A stretch of DNA of 64,000 nucleotides from Bacteroidaceae bacterium (GTDB lineage: Bacteria; Bacteroidota; Bacteroidia; Bacteroidales; Bacteroidaceae): positions 1 through 64,000 of the forward strand of contig JAGCFP010000003.1 in NCBI GenBank assembly GCA_017650045.1, given 5' to 3'. This document shows, piece by piece, positions 16,005 to 24,418 of the stretch (position 1 is its first letter; each line of letters starts with the position of its first letter). The notes below the pieces were generated by a model, which was given only the letters and a program-made list of their open reading frames with translations, did no database searches and had not been told where the DNA came from. The position numbers were made by a program, and so were the translations under genes.

Positions 16005-16058
16005 CTAAAAAGGAGGTTTACTTTTGGTAAAAAAAGGTACGCTGTGGGATAAAAGAAA

Positions 16059-16083
16059 AGGCCGATTACAGTATAATCGGCCT
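16059..16083 (-). terminator. Terminator of the tRNA-Phe-like gene
   Basis: AGGCCGATTA pairs perfectly (10 bp) with TAATCGGCCT around a 5-nt loop. On -, the stem is followed by TTTCTTTT. It begins 8 bp downstream of the tRNA 3' end. Confidence 0.85.
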
Positions 16084-16090
16084 CTCTATG

Positions 16091-16163
16091 TGGTGTCACC
16101 AGGAATCGAACCGGGGTCACTAGGATTTTCAGTCGTTTGCTATACCAACTGAGCTATGACACC
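16091..16163 (-). tRNA. tRNA-Phe (GAA)-like gene with mismatched stems
   Basis: The acceptor stem GGTGTCA/TGACACC is perfect, the D-loop AGTTGGTA and T-loop TTCGATT are standard, and the anticodon loop CTGAAAA gives GAA (Phe), followed by discriminator A and no encoded CCA. However, the anticodon stem AACGA/TCCTA has two mismatches (A-A, C-C), the T-stem has a C-T and the D-stem a C-T mismatch. It may be a divergent functional tRNA or a decaying copy. A good terminator follows it, which argues that it is or was transcribed. Confidence 0.75.
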
Positions 16164-16337
16164 ATAATTTCTTGTTTGCGGGTGCAAAGATAGTGCAAAT
16201 CGAATGCATAAAACTTGTTTTATGCTGAGATGTAGCCTATCTTGGCGGTGGTTTTTCAAAAACCGCTGCAAAGTTAGGCAAAATATTTTATCCTGCAAGG
16301 AAAAATAGAAAATATTTGTCTATTTGACATAAAGAAA

Positions 16338-16362
16338 GCGGGTATCCATCACAGACACCCGC
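16338..16362 (-). terminator. Terminator of gdhA
   Basis: On -, GCGGGTGTC pairs with GATACCCGC (one G-T pair) around TGTGATG and is followed by TTTCTTTAT, 30 bp after the gdhA stop. Confidence 0.75.
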
Positions 16363-16391
16363 ATTTCTGCCTATTAACTAATACCGTATTA

Positions 16392-17729
16392 TTATACTAA
16401 TCCTTGTGCCATCATGGCCTTAGCTACCTTCATGAAGCCTGCAATGTTAGCACCCTTCACATAGTTGATATAACCATCAGGCTCTGTGCCATACTTCACA
16501 CAGTCGCTGTGAATGCTCTGCATGATCTGGAGCAACTTGGCATCCACTTCTGCAGCAGTCCAACTGAGGTGCTGAGCATTCTGGCTCATTTCCAAACCAG
16601 ATACTGACACACCACCAGCATTAGAAGCCTTACCTGGGCAGTAGAGAATCTTAGCAGCCTGGAATGCCTCGATAGCCTCTGGAGTAGAAGGCATGTTGGC
16701 ACCCTCGGAAACGGCGAACACACCGTTGGCCAACAAAGTCTTGGCATCGTCGCCATTAAGCTCGTTCTGAGTAGCGCAAGGGGTAGCGATATCGGCCTTC
16801 TCACCCCAAGGACGAGCGCCTGCCACATACTTCACACCTGGATATTTCTCAGCATACTCACGGATACGTCCGCGATAGAGGTTCTTCAACTCCATGATGA
16901 AGTCGAGCTTCTCACGATTGATGCCCTCTGGATCGTACACATAACCATCAGAATCAGACATCGTCATTACGATACCACCCTCTTGCAGAACCTTCTCTGC
17001 AGTATATTGAGCCACGTTACCAGAACCTGAGATCAGCACTTTCTTGCCCTTCAGGTCGAGGCCGCGGGTCTTGAGCATTTCTTTCAAGAAATAAATGTTG
17101 CCATAGCCAGTAGCTTCTGGACGAATGAGTGAACCACCGAACTCACGACCCTTACCTGTGAAAGTTCCAGAGAAGTCGCGTGTGAGCTTCTTGTACATAC
17201 CGAACATAAAACCTACTTCACGGCCACCAACACCGATATCACCAGCAGGAACGTCAAGTTCAGGACCGATGTGACGAGTGAGCTCCAGCATGAAAGCCTG
17301 GCAGAAACGCATTACCTCAGCATTGCTCTTACCACGAGGAGAGAAGTCGGAACCACCCTTGGCACCACCCATAGGCAGTGTGGTGAGTGAGTTCTTGAAA
17401 GTCTGCTCGAAAGCCAAGAACTTAAGGATAGACTGGTTTACAGAAGCATGGAAACGCACACCACCCTTGTAAGGGCCAATGGCATTGTTGTGCTGGATGC
17501 GATAACCCATGTTGGTATGAACCTTACCCTGATCATCTGTCCAAGTTACACGGAATGAGACAATTCTGTCTGGAATGCAAAGACGTTCGATGAGATTGGA
17601 TTTTTCAAACTCAGGATGTTTGTTGTACTCTTCTTCGATACTTCCTAATACCTCAGAAACTGCTTGAATGTACTCGGGCTCGTTTGGGAAACGGCTCTTC
17701 AAATCTTCAATTACCTTAGATGCAATCAT
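16392..17729 (-). CDS. gdhA: NADP-type glutamate dehydrogenase
   Basis: Forms glutamate from 2-oxoglutarate and ammonia, a main ammonia-assimilation route in Bacteroidales. The 445-aa length fits the hexameric class. Conserved segments include PYKGGVRFH, the catalytic-lysine motif PMGGAKGGSDF, PAGDIGVGGREVGF, and the Rossmann motif ISGSGNVAQY. NADP preference is inferred from the family. It is a single gene with its own promoter (17790-17820) and terminator. Confidence 0.96.
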   Translation of the reverse strand: MIASKVIEDLKSRFPNEPEYIQAVSEVLGSIEEEYNKHPEFEKSNLIERLCIPDRIVSFRVTWTDDQGKVHTNMGYRIQHNNAIGPYKGGVRFHASVNQSILKFLAFEQTFKNSLTTLPMGGAKGGSDFSPRGKSNAEVMRFCQAFMLELTRHIGPELDVPAGDIGVGGREVGFMFGMYKKLTRDFSGTFTGKGREFGGSLIRPEATGYGNIYFLKEMLKTRGLDLKGKKVLISGSGNVAQYTAEKVLQEGGIVMTMSDSDGYVYDPEGINREKLDFIMELKNLYRGRIREYAEKYPGVKYVAGARPWGEKADIATPCATQNELNGDDAKTLLANGVFAVSEGANMPSTPEAIEAFQAAKILYCPGKASNAGGVSVSGLEMSQNAQHLSWTAAEVDAKLLQIMQSIHSDCVKYGTEPDGYINYVKGANIAGFMKVAKAMMAQGLV

Positions 17730-17789
17730 ATTAGTATTTATTAAATGGTTGTTTTAATCCAACGGATACTGTTTTCTTTATTTTGCTTG

Positions 17790-17820
17790 CAAAAATAAAG
17801 ATAAAAATGCAAACTGCAAA
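17790..17820 (-). promoter_or_regulatory. gdhA promoter
   Basis: On -, TTTG (17817-17820), 19 bp, TATTTTTG (17790-17797): a perfect Bacteroidetes promoter. It predicts a 5' leader of about 50 nt. Confidence 0.75.
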
Positions 17821-17895
17821 CAATTTTAAAACAAAAATACCAAAACAGCAACATTTTCTTATAAATTGCACAAAAATTGCATAAAAATGTCACTT

Positions 17896-18069
17896 TTATT
17901 TCTTTTTCAATGACTGATAGACAGGAATGAAGACGAATGCGCCAGAAAGCAATATAGTGACAATTACAGGGCCGTTGATTACTTCGGCATTGACTATTAC
18001 CAAGAAGCAGAGGGCCATCCACATGAGGACGATGAAAGAAATCTGGACTTTAGAAAGGGGTCTTTTCAT
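17896..18069 (-). CDS. 57-aa small membrane protein
   Basis: An ATG at 18069 opens a 57-codon frame starting MKRPLSKVQ and ending SLKKK. It contains two hydrophobic segments (about residues 10-26 and 34-50) split by NAEVINGP, with positively charged ends, as in a two-helix inner-membrane hairpin. A promoter-like TACATTTG lies upstream at 18136-18143. The product resembles small conserved hypotheticals I have seen in Bacteroidales, but I know no function. An overlapping longer frame at 17741-18022 has no protein-like features. Confidence 0.65.
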   Translation of the reverse strand: MKRPLSKVQISFIVLMWMALCFLVIVNAEVINGPVIVTILLSGAFVFIPVYQSLKKK

Positions 18070-18135
18070 AATTCTAACACCTTATTATATTATATAAACT
18101 TTATTAAATGCATAAAAAGCTTAACAATCAGTCTT

Positions 18136-18172
18136 CAAATGTACATTAAATCAATGAATTTATTTAAATTTG
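18136..18172. promoter_or_regulatory. Divergent promoter pair
   Basis: TACATTTG on - (18136-18143) faces the 57-aa gene, and TAAATTTG on + (18165-18172) faces the amidase gene. Neither has a clear -33 TTTG. Confidence 0.45.
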
Positions 18173-18203
18173 TAGCTGAAAAATTACTATTGACAGCCAT
18201 TTT

Positions 18204-19244
18204 ATGTCCAAATACCTCATCATCACCCTGTTGCTGCTCTTGCAGTTGCCACTCTTCGGGCAGAGCCAGAAGGCCACACCACGGCGCGGTGAGGGTATTA
18301 CCACATTCCTCGTACGTATGGGAAGACCAGGACCAGCCTATTACCAGCAGTTTCTGGAGCTTAACAAGGATAAACTTCGCGGAAAGGAGGAGTTGTTGCT
18401 TGGAGTGAGTTATCTAATTCCCGACAAGAGAGGACAGGCTACTACCACAACCAACAATCAAACTGCCAACAAAGAACAGAAGCCTGCTGCGACGGAAGAC
18501 CTGGGCACATTTAACGAACCGCTTTTCGGTACAAAACTGGCAAAAGGTAAGATAGACAGCAACAAGTTGAAAGGTGCTTGTTTCTATGTAGTAAGCGGAC
18601 ATGGGGGGCCTGATCCCGGAGCCATAGGAAGGGTGAGTAACCATGAGTTACATGAAGATGAATATGCGTATGATGTCGTGTTAAGGTTGGCACGCGACTT
18701 AATGCAAGAAGGTGCTGAAGTGCGCATCATCATTCAAGATGCAAGAGACGGTATCCGTGATGATCAATACTTGAGCAACAGTAAGCGCGAAACCTGTATG
18801 GGTGCCACTATTCCACTTAACCAGACAGAACGATTGAAACAACGTGCGGACAAAATCAATTCCCTCTATGAGCAGGACAAAAAGAAATACAAATATTGCC
18901 GTGCCATTTTCATCCATGTGGACAGTCGCAGTAAACGCGAGGAAACTGATGTATTTTTCTATCATGCCGATGGTAGCCAAAAAGGACGTTCACTCGCCAA
19001 AACCATGCAACAACAATTCAAGGCCAAATACCAGCAACACCAACCTGGTCGCGGATTCGGAGGTTCTGTAGGTCCACGAAGCCTGTATGTGCTCAGAAAC
19101 ACCAATCCTGTTTCTGTATTCGTTGAGTTAGGGAACATCCAGAACTCTCATGACCAGAAACGCTTTGTGTTGAGTTCCAACCGCCAAGCACTTGCCAACT
19201 GGTTGCTTGCAGGTTTTATAAAAGATTTTGAGGACAACAAGTAA
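18204..19244 (+). CDS. N-acetylmuramoyl-L-alanine amidase (Amidase_3)
   Basis: 346 aa. A signal peptide (MSKYLIITLLLLLQLPLFGQ) sends it to the periplasm. A short N-terminal region (about 25-75) with a LysM-like look precedes the zinc amidase domain: SGHGGPDPGAIG (first zinc His), a Glu in HEDEYAYDVV, IFIHVDSR (second His; the usual SIHxN is changed) and VFVELGN (catalytic Glu). It cuts peptide stems from peptidoglycan. Two DUF4230 genes follow within 2 bp each, so they probably form one transcript. Confidence 0.88.
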   Translation: MSKYLIITLLLLLQLPLFGQSQKATPRRGEGITTFLVRMGRPGPAYYQQFLELNKDKLRGKEELLLGVSYLIPDKRGQATTTTNNQTANKEQKPAATEDLGTFNEPLFGTKLAKGKIDSNKLKGACFYVVSGHGGPDPGAIGRVSNHELHEDEYAYDVVLRLARDLMQEGAEVRIIIQDARDGIRDDQYLSNSKRETCMGATIPLNQTERLKQRADKINSLYEQDKKKYKYCRAIFIHVDSRSKREETDVFFYHADGSQKGRSLAKTMQQQFKAKYQQHQPGRGFGGSVGPRSLYVLRNTNPVSVFVELGNIQNSHDQKRFVLSSNRQALANWLLAGFIKDFEDNK

Positions 19245-19246
19245 CC

Positions 19247-19822
19247 ATGAAAAGAGGAGCATACATATTTATCAGTTTAGCACTGACCGCTTGCATGGGC
19301 CCTGGCATCTCAGAGGAAGACTTGTTGCAAAATATCAACAGCACACCGATGGTATATACAGTGGAGTGCATGGCACAAACCTGTGTGGTGGAACGATCTG
19401 ACCTTTTCAGTAGCTTGCTGGGGCAACGCACAGCGATCATTCCTGTACAAGCCAATATCAAGGCGGGTATCGACCTTTCTAAAGTAAATAATGTCAAAAT
19501 TGCAGAAGGGAAAGCCTACATCACCCTCCCCCCTCCTACTATTGAGATTGAAAGTACCAAAGTACTTAATGACCAGATAGTCACTTCTGTGGGATCTCTC
19601 CGTGCCAATTTCTCTGCTGACGAGCTCACAGAAATTGCCAGCAAAGGCAGAAATGCCATAGAGGAGAAACTCAATGAATACGATTTGGTTGATCCTGCCC
19701 AAGATCAAGCAGAGGTGATCATTGCCAATATCGTTAGGAAAATGGGATTGGAACCAGTTTTTGAACGCCGCTCCGTCTATGAGAATCAGGAACTGATACG
19801 GTTTGTTAGCACAAATCAATAA
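19247..19822 (+). CDS. DUF4230 lipoprotein
   Basis: 191 aa. The start MKRGAYIFISLALTACMG carries a lipobox (LTAC), so the protein is probably lipid-anchored. The body matches DUF4230 (PVQANIKAGIDLSKV, then ITLPPPTIEI). The role of the family is unknown. It lies 2 bp after the amidase gene and 2 bp before a second DUF4230 gene, which suggests work on the cell envelope. Confidence 0.82.
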   Translation: MKRGAYIFISLALTACMGPGISEEDLLQNINSTPMVYTVECMAQTCVVERSDLFSSLLGQRTAIIPVQANIKAGIDLSKVNNVKIAEGKAYITLPPPTIEIESTKVLNDQIVTSVGSLRANFSADELTEIASKGRNAIEEKLNEYDLVDPAQDQAEVIIANIVRKMGLEPVFERRSVYENQELIRFVSTNQ

Positions 19823-19824
19823 CC

Positions 19825-20877
19825 ATGGAAGAGAAACTGGAACATAGGGAACAACAACGGAAGAAGATTTTCAGATGGGTGATTGCCGTTGGCATTGTGC
19901 TGTTGATCTGCCTGTTCTTCAGGGCACAGCGGAACAACCTCTTCCGTCTTTATAACTATTTATTCAAGCCCCGGACAGAAATAGGGCATATTCAAATCAC
20001 GGATCTGTCTAAGACTGCGAAACTCAAGGTATTATCTATATATAAAGAAGTCATCATCAGTCAATATCGCCAAGAACGAGGCTTCCTATTTAGCCAAAAT
20101 GAATACCAGATTCACTCCATCTATCCTGGGCGCATAGATTTAGGCTTCGATCTAACCAAATGCGAAGAGGACTGGATTGTTACTGACGGAGATACAATCA
20201 TTGTATCTTTGCCACCCGTTGAGATACTGAATAAAGATGCGTGGTACATTGACGAGACCAAGAAACAGACTCCAATAGAGGATGGAACATGGACTACCGC
20301 TGACTATAACACGATGGCTCAAAGAGCCAATGCTCTGATAAGACGTACCTGTGAATTGGATGATTGTTATAAACAGGCAGAGACTCAAGGTTTCAAGGTA
20401 GTGACCAATTTACTCAAAACGTTTGGTTATAATAACCTGAAAATAAACATCAAGACGCGAGACAACTATAAACCATATCACATCGTGGACGCTGATGCTG
20501 CCAAATATGTCAATCCTTATCAGTTCTATATAGGAACTGATGGGAACCGCTATATTCATTTCAGCAATGGTGCCAACCTACATTATAAAGGAAACTTCAC
20601 GCAAGAAGAATTGCTCTCGTTTATCGATTTATTCAACCAATACACGATAGAGGAACCGATAAGACTTTGGAACATCCAGAAACAAGGAAACGCACTCTCT
20701 ATCCATATGACGCAGGAGATGCCTTATGGCACCACACCGACAACCATACTGGCCCAGAACGTGGATCAAGGCAGAATTATCAAAATTAAGAATGCCGCTG
20801 CCATGATTTGTCCAAAGGAACGTATCTCCATTTCTATCCAAGACAGAAATGGAGATACCTTAAGGGAATTTCATTAG
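19825..20877 (+). CDS. DUF4230 protein with membrane anchor
   Basis: 350 aa. A single membrane helix (about 16-33) follows a charged N-terminus. The next about 150 residues resemble DUF4230, with IDLGFDLTK and VSLPPVEI in the same positions as in the previous protein. The last about 100 residues are unassigned. It is the third gene of the amidase operon. Its last codons contain a perfect 14-bp hairpin (20822-20858), and its stop is 6 bp from the convergent DUF5606 gene. Confidence 0.75.
   Translation: MEEKLEHREQQRKKIFRWVIAVGIVLLICLFFRAQRNNLFRLYNYLFKPRTEIGHIQITDLSKTAKLKVLSIYKEVIISQYRQERGFLFSQNEYQIHSIYPGRIDLGFDLTKCEEDWIVTDGDTIIVSLPPVEILNKDAWYIDETKKQTPIEDGTWTTADYNTMAQRANALIRRTCELDDCYKQAETQGFKVVTNLLKTFGYNNLKINIKTRDNYKPYHIVDADAAKYVNPYQFYIGTDGNRYIHFSNGANLHYKGNFTQEELLSFIDLFNQYTIEEPIRLWNIQKQGNALSIHMTQEMPYGTTPTTILAQNVDQGRIIKIKNAAAMICPKERISISIQDRNGDTLREFH
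20822..20858. terminator. 14-bp perfect hairpin inside the 3' end of the DUF4230 gene
   Basis: Arms 20822-20835 and 20845-20858 are exact reverse complements (core ATCTCCATTTCT) with a 9-nt loop. Convergent genes end just beyond it. No T-run follows, so it may act as a shared mRNA 3' end stabiliser or processing site. Confidence 0.5.
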
Positions 20878-20883
20878 GGATTA

Positions 20884-21309
20884 TTACTCCTTTGCAACAT
20901 CCTCTGCATTTTCTGCAGGCTCTTCAAAATCGGTCAGGCCATTGTCAACCAACAGATTATACCATTGAATCAGTTTGCGGATATCTGAAGTATGTACGCG
21001 ATCACGGTCGAAATTAGGAAGAACCTCCTGTAGATAAGCTCTCAATTCATCATTGCCAGCCTTCTTTAAATCTATAGCTATCTTCGCTCCATTTTCCTTG
21101 GTCTGGATAGATTTGAATACCCGTCTCAATGGGACATCTTCTTCATCAGTAAACATAGCGATATCACCCAATGAGATAATTCTCTCACTTCCATAAGCAG
21201 GCATACGGCGTTTGTCCAGAAGAGACTCCACAATAATCATATTTTTTCCCTGTGAAACCATTTTGAACAAACCAGGTTTGCCAGAGATTGCTAAAATCGA
21301 ATTCAACAT
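20884..21309 (-). CDS. DUF5606 protein
   Basis: 141 aa, matching the Bacteroidetes DUF5606 family (start MLNSILAISGKPGLFKMV and a central SIQTKENGAKIAID). Members are cytoplasmic with an acidic tail, here ending EEPAENAEDVAKE. No function is known to me. A -7 element lies at 21350-21357. It precedes coaE on the same strand with a 58-bp gap on the coaE side. Confidence 0.85.
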   Translation of the reverse strand: MLNSILAISGKPGLFKMVSQGKNMIIVESLLDKRRMPAYGSERIISLGDIAMFTDEEDVPLRRVFKSIQTKENGAKIAIDLKKAGNDELRAYLQEVLPNFDRDRVHTSDIRKLIQWYNLLVDNGLTDFEEPAENAEDVAKE

Positions 21310-21349
21310 AGTTTTACTTTATTATATTCTTATTTTTATAAACAGACAT

Positions 21350-21357
21350 CAAAGATA
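21350..21357 (-). promoter_or_regulatory. Promoter -7 element of the DUF5606 gene
   Basis: TATCTTTG on -, 41 bp before the start codon. Confidence 0.5.
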
Positions 21358-21367
21358 TACATTATTT

Positions 21368-21955
21368 TTAAAATAGTGAAGCAATAACCTGACAAACCTG
21401 CGGAATAAGTGGGGTATTCTCTTCATTGCTTATCACATAATCTGCCTTTTCCATCTTCTCTTCCTCATTCATTTGTCTGGCTATCCTGTTTATAACAGAT
21501 TCACGAGAAGCATGATCTCTCTGCATAGTTCGATCAATACGAGTCTCTAAGGGAGCAGTGACCATTACCACTTTTTCCACAACATCCTGAAAACCAGCTT
21601 CGATAAGGATGGCAGATTCAATACCACAGGCCTTATATCCAGCATTCTCTTGTTTTTTTACCCAAGAGAGAAAATCTTCCTTGACAACTGGATGTATGAT
21701 GTTATTTACTTTCAGCGTATGTTCTTCACAACTAAAAAGCCATGAAGCAAGAATGGACTTATTGAGACTTCCATCATCAGCATATACATCCTTTCCAACC
21801 AATTCCGTAAGTTGAGTACGAATGCCTTCATCTGTTATAGTCAATCGTTTAGACTCCTTATCAGAATCATAAACGGGGATGCCCATAACCCTGAACAGTT
21901 GTGAAACGATGCTTTTCCCGCTTCCGATTCCGCCTGTAATACCCAACCTAATCAT
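21368..21955 (-). CDS. coaE: Dephospho-CoA kinase
   Basis: Final step of CoA synthesis: phosphorylates the ribose 3'-OH of dephospho-CoA. The P-loop GGIGSGKS is followed by the substrate motif YDSDKESK. I place the start at MIRLGITG (21955), which gives 195 aa and an 8-bp overlap with the upstream ybbR-like gene. The longer frame starting at 21979 adds eight residues (MNILTVLT) that lie inside the neighbour and break the usual N-terminus. Confidence 0.92.
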   Translation of the reverse strand: MIRLGITGGIGSGKSIVSQLFRVMGIPVYDSDKESKRLTITDEGIRTQLTELVGKDVYADDGSLNKSILASWLFSCEEHTLKVNNIIHPVVKEDFLSWVKKQENAGYKACGIESAILIEAGFQDVVEKVVMVTAPLETRIDRTMQRDHASRESVINRIARQMNEEEKMEKADYVISNEENTPLIPQVCQVIASLF

Positions 21956-22958
21956 TGTCAGAACTGTCAATATGTTCAATCAGGAAATCCACTTGTGCAG
22001 GATTGAAACGAATATTTGTTGCTCCTTTAGGAATATTACGCAAGCGAACGGTGTACTTCTGGTTGCCCAATTTCAGCAAATCCTCATACGAAACAAAGAT
22101 ATGGAAATCATCAGAAGTCAAGTCATTAAATTGGCGAAGTCCACACTGAAAGGTAATGGCAACTTTAGAAGGGAAAGACCGCAACTGCTTATCGGGAGGA
22201 AAGTTGATGCCATGAAGTTCTACTTCTACCGTCTTCTCTGTATACATATCTACCGCCAAAGTCAGTGAAGATGTCTCAGGAACAATCTTTACGCCACGAG
22301 CAGATTTCAGGCGCACCTCCTTACGTAGTGTATCATCTATCCCGCGAAACTCCTGTGGCTCCATATAGGCAGCTTTGATGGTATCAAGCAAGGCTAATGG
22401 AGCATAAACATGCACGGAATCTGGAGTAAAAATAGTATCAGAGAGATAGTGGCGTGGTCCTGCTATAGCCTTCCCCTGAAAACGTACAGGCACCAACTTA
22501 GCCTGTCCGGTAGAGTAAAAATACTCTAAGGTATCAGGAGTGACAGAAACCACCTGAGTGGAAGAACTCAGTTGGCTGGTTATCATTCTGGAAAAAGTAG
22601 AAGAAGGGATTTGTACATGGCTACCTTCTCCCGCCACAAAATCTATATTAAGTGGTGAGAACACCTTGCCCATGGTATAATTAAAGAGCAGAGTCCCCTT
22701 ATCGCGCACATGAACCTTCACTGAAGCAACAGGATCAGAGGTAATTACCACATCGTCTGGCACGTCCCTTAGACGAACAGGTATGGTAATATCCGTCTCA
22801 TACTCATTATCCAAAGTCTGGATAAGCCAGAAACCTGCAGCTACAAAGATAAAGAACAAGAATAGGAAAAACTCCCTACTCTGTTTACTAAGCAGGAAGT
22901 TCCATACGCTACGGGAAAACTTCAGATAAGCATGCTTTATGTCCCTACGTTCTGGCAT
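21948..22958 (-). CDS. YbbR-domain protein (CdaR-like)
   Basis: 336 aa. One membrane helix near residues 28-46 (FFLFLFFIFVAAGFWL) is followed by extracytoplasmic YbbR-like repeats with IPVRLRDVPDDV and later VPVRFQG segments. In Firmicutes the family (CdaR) regulates the c-di-AMP cyclase CdaA; whether that holds in Bacteroidales is uncertain. It lies between yajC and coaE in a - strand run. Confidence 0.85.
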   Translation of the reverse strand: MPERRDIKHAYLKFSRSVWNFLLSKQSREFFLFLFFIFVAAGFWLIQTLDNEYETDITIPVRLRDVPDDVVITSDPVASVKVHVRDKGTLLFNYTMGKVFSPLNIDFVAGEGSHVQIPSSTFSRMITSQLSSSTQVVSVTPDTLEYFYSTGQAKLVPVRFQGKAIAGPRHYLSDTIFTPDSVHVYAPLALLDTIKAAYMEPQEFRGIDDTLRKEVRLKSARGVKIVPETSSLTLAVDMYTEKTVEVELHGINFPPDKQLRSFPSKVAITFQCGLRQFNDLTSDDFHIFVSYEDLLKLGNQKYTVRLRNIPKGATNIRFNPAQVDFLIEHIDSSDND

Positions 22959-22970
22959 TAGCTCTCCTGT

Positions 22971-23297
22971 TTATTTAACAGCCTGAGTAGCATTAGCATC
23001 TGAAGCATCAGCAAAGATAGAGTTCTTATCAATGCGGATTCTCACATTACGATCGATTTCAAGAATAATGTCATTATCATTGATTTCTTTGATAATACCA
23101 TGAATACCACCTGCAGTTACAACCGACTGGTTTATTTGCAGTTGCTTACGGAAATTGTTTATTTCTTTCTGTTTCTTATTCTGTGGACGAATCATGAAGA
23201 AATACATGATGGCAAACATGGCGATAAGCATTATCCACATCATCATGCCATTATCAGCACCCATTGCTTGAAGCATCAATAAATTCAGTAGTGTCAT
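22971..23297 (-). CDS. yajC: Preprotein translocase subunit YajC
   Basis: 108 aa, the small accessory subunit of the SecDF-YajC complex that aids protein export. The single N-terminal helix ends in YFFMIRPQNKKQKE, which is diagnostic, followed by VVTAGGIHGIIKEI. It lies 32 bp after nusB, a common Bacteroidetes order. Confidence 0.95.
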   Translation of the reverse strand: MTLLNLLMLQAMGADNGMMMWIMLIAMFAIMYFFMIRPQNKKQKEINNFRKQLQINQSVVTAGGIHGIIKEINDNDIILEIDRNVRIRIDKNSIFADASDANATQAVK

Positions 23298-23329
23298 ATT
23301 CCAAATAAATTAAAGATTTAACATTATCA

Positions 23330-24253
23330 TCAGAATTTCTTAAGCAGTTTCCCTTGCTCTTGCAACATCAGTACTACCCCATCGAGCGTCCCATTAACAA
23401 ACGAACCGCTCTTATGTGTACTATAGTTCTTTGCCAACTCCACATACTCATTTAAGGTAACACTCAGTGGGATATTAGGGAAACTTAGCATCTCAGCGAC
23501 AGCCACCTGCATGATGATAATATCCATCAGAGCTAAGCGGTCGAACTCCCAGTTACGTGTATTTTCCTCTATCATTTTACGGTATTCTTCCCCATTGAGT
23601 ATACTTCTGCGGAATAGACGGATGGCAAACTCACGATCTTCATCGTCCTTAAATTCAGGAAGCAATGGCTGGTCTGCCCCTTTGCTTTCATCAAACTTCT
23701 TGATAGTTTTCAGGATAAAGGTATCTACAGTGGCCTTATCATCATTCCAGTACAGACTCTGATCTTCCAGAATAGCTTCGAGGTCCTCCCCACGATCCTT
23801 AATATAGTTTTTATAAATTTTCCGGCACAATTCACGATCGGCCTCATAGGAAGTATCCCCTTCAGTCAGATAATCATAAAATATATCACTGGTAAAAATC
23901 GTATCAAATAAATTCTTCACTACCGCACTGTCATTATCCCAAGTACGTTTTTGATTGGATACATAGTCCAGCAGTTGTTTATTTACTTCCAACTGACGTA
24001 AGAATTTGTTCTCCACCAATGCAGTCAGTTTTGTCTTGGTGACATCATCTAATACTAAACGGGAATCCAGCTTTCGTTGTGCATAGTTGACCACTGCCAC
24101 CATCAGCATCAATAAATAGTTGTAAAGGTCATAAGCTTTAGAAAGACTAAAGAGTAGTTCTTTTTCAGCAGCATCCAGGTTCTTGCTACCATTCTGGTAA
24201 TAAGCATACACAATCTGTATAATCTTAATACGGATGAGAACGCGGTTAATCAT
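23330..24253 (-). CDS. nusB: Transcription antitermination protein NusB (long form)
   Basis: Binds boxA RNA with NusE to prevent early termination in rRNA operons. The 307-aa form has an N-terminal extension typical of Bacteroidetes, and the NusB fold lies in the C-terminal half (ILNGEEYRKMIEENTRNW; YVELAKNYSTHKSG). I choose the start at 24253 (MINRVLIRIK), because the promoter -7 element at 24280-24287 lies inside the longer frame that begins at 24322. Confidence 0.9.
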   Translation of the reverse strand: MINRVLIRIKIIQIVYAYYQNGSKNLDAAEKELLFSLSKAYDLYNYLLMLMVAVVNYAQRKLDSRLVLDDVTKTKLTALVENKFLRQLEVNKQLLDYVSNQKRTWDNDSAVVKNLFDTIFTSDIFYDYLTEGDTSYEADRELCRKIYKNYIKDRGEDLEAILEDQSLYWNDDKATVDTFILKTIKKFDESKGADQPLLPEFKDDEDREFAIRLFRRSILNGEEYRKMIEENTRNWEFDRLALMDIIIMQVAVAEMLSFPNIPLSVTLNEYVELAKNYSTHKSGSFVNGTLDGVVLMLQEQGKLLKKF

Positions 24254-24279
24254 ATCAAAGGTGTTTATAATTTCGTTTG

Positions 24280-24287
24280 CAAAATTA
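24280..24287 (-). promoter_or_regulatory. nusB operon promoter -7 element
   Basis: TAATTTTG on -, 26 bp before the chosen start. It probably drives nusB-yajC-ybbR-coaE. Confidence 0.55.
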
Positions 24288-24418
24288 GCTATTTCTAATG
24301 ATAAAATCATAATGCAACGCATTTTTTTTGCTCACGTGAATATTTATCCTACGTTTTTGTTGACATATTCAAAAAATTTCATGATATTTGACGTTTGAAT
24401 CAAAAATAATACAAGATT

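Larger units (their letters stand above)
15278..16090. other. Gene-poor stretch with repeats upstream of the cassette
   Basis: No convincing coding sequence. The stretch holds two copies of a 45-bp palindromic element, a GC-rich hairpin at 15804-15823 (CCCCCTCTT/AAGAGGGGG), a long inverted repeat at 15946-16004 and the tRNA terminator at 16059-16083. Short open frames on - translate the repeats themselves and are not genes. Confidence 0.6.

Noticed and set aside
16091..16163. tRNA as integration site of the cassette
   Set aside because: The tRNA is about 0.8 kb from the cassette, no integrase gene is present and no duplicated tRNA end was seen near 5850.
17741..18022. 93-codon frame on - upstream of gdhA
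   Set aside because: It overlaps the gdhA promoter and the more convincing 57-aa membrane protein frame, and its composition is not protein-like.
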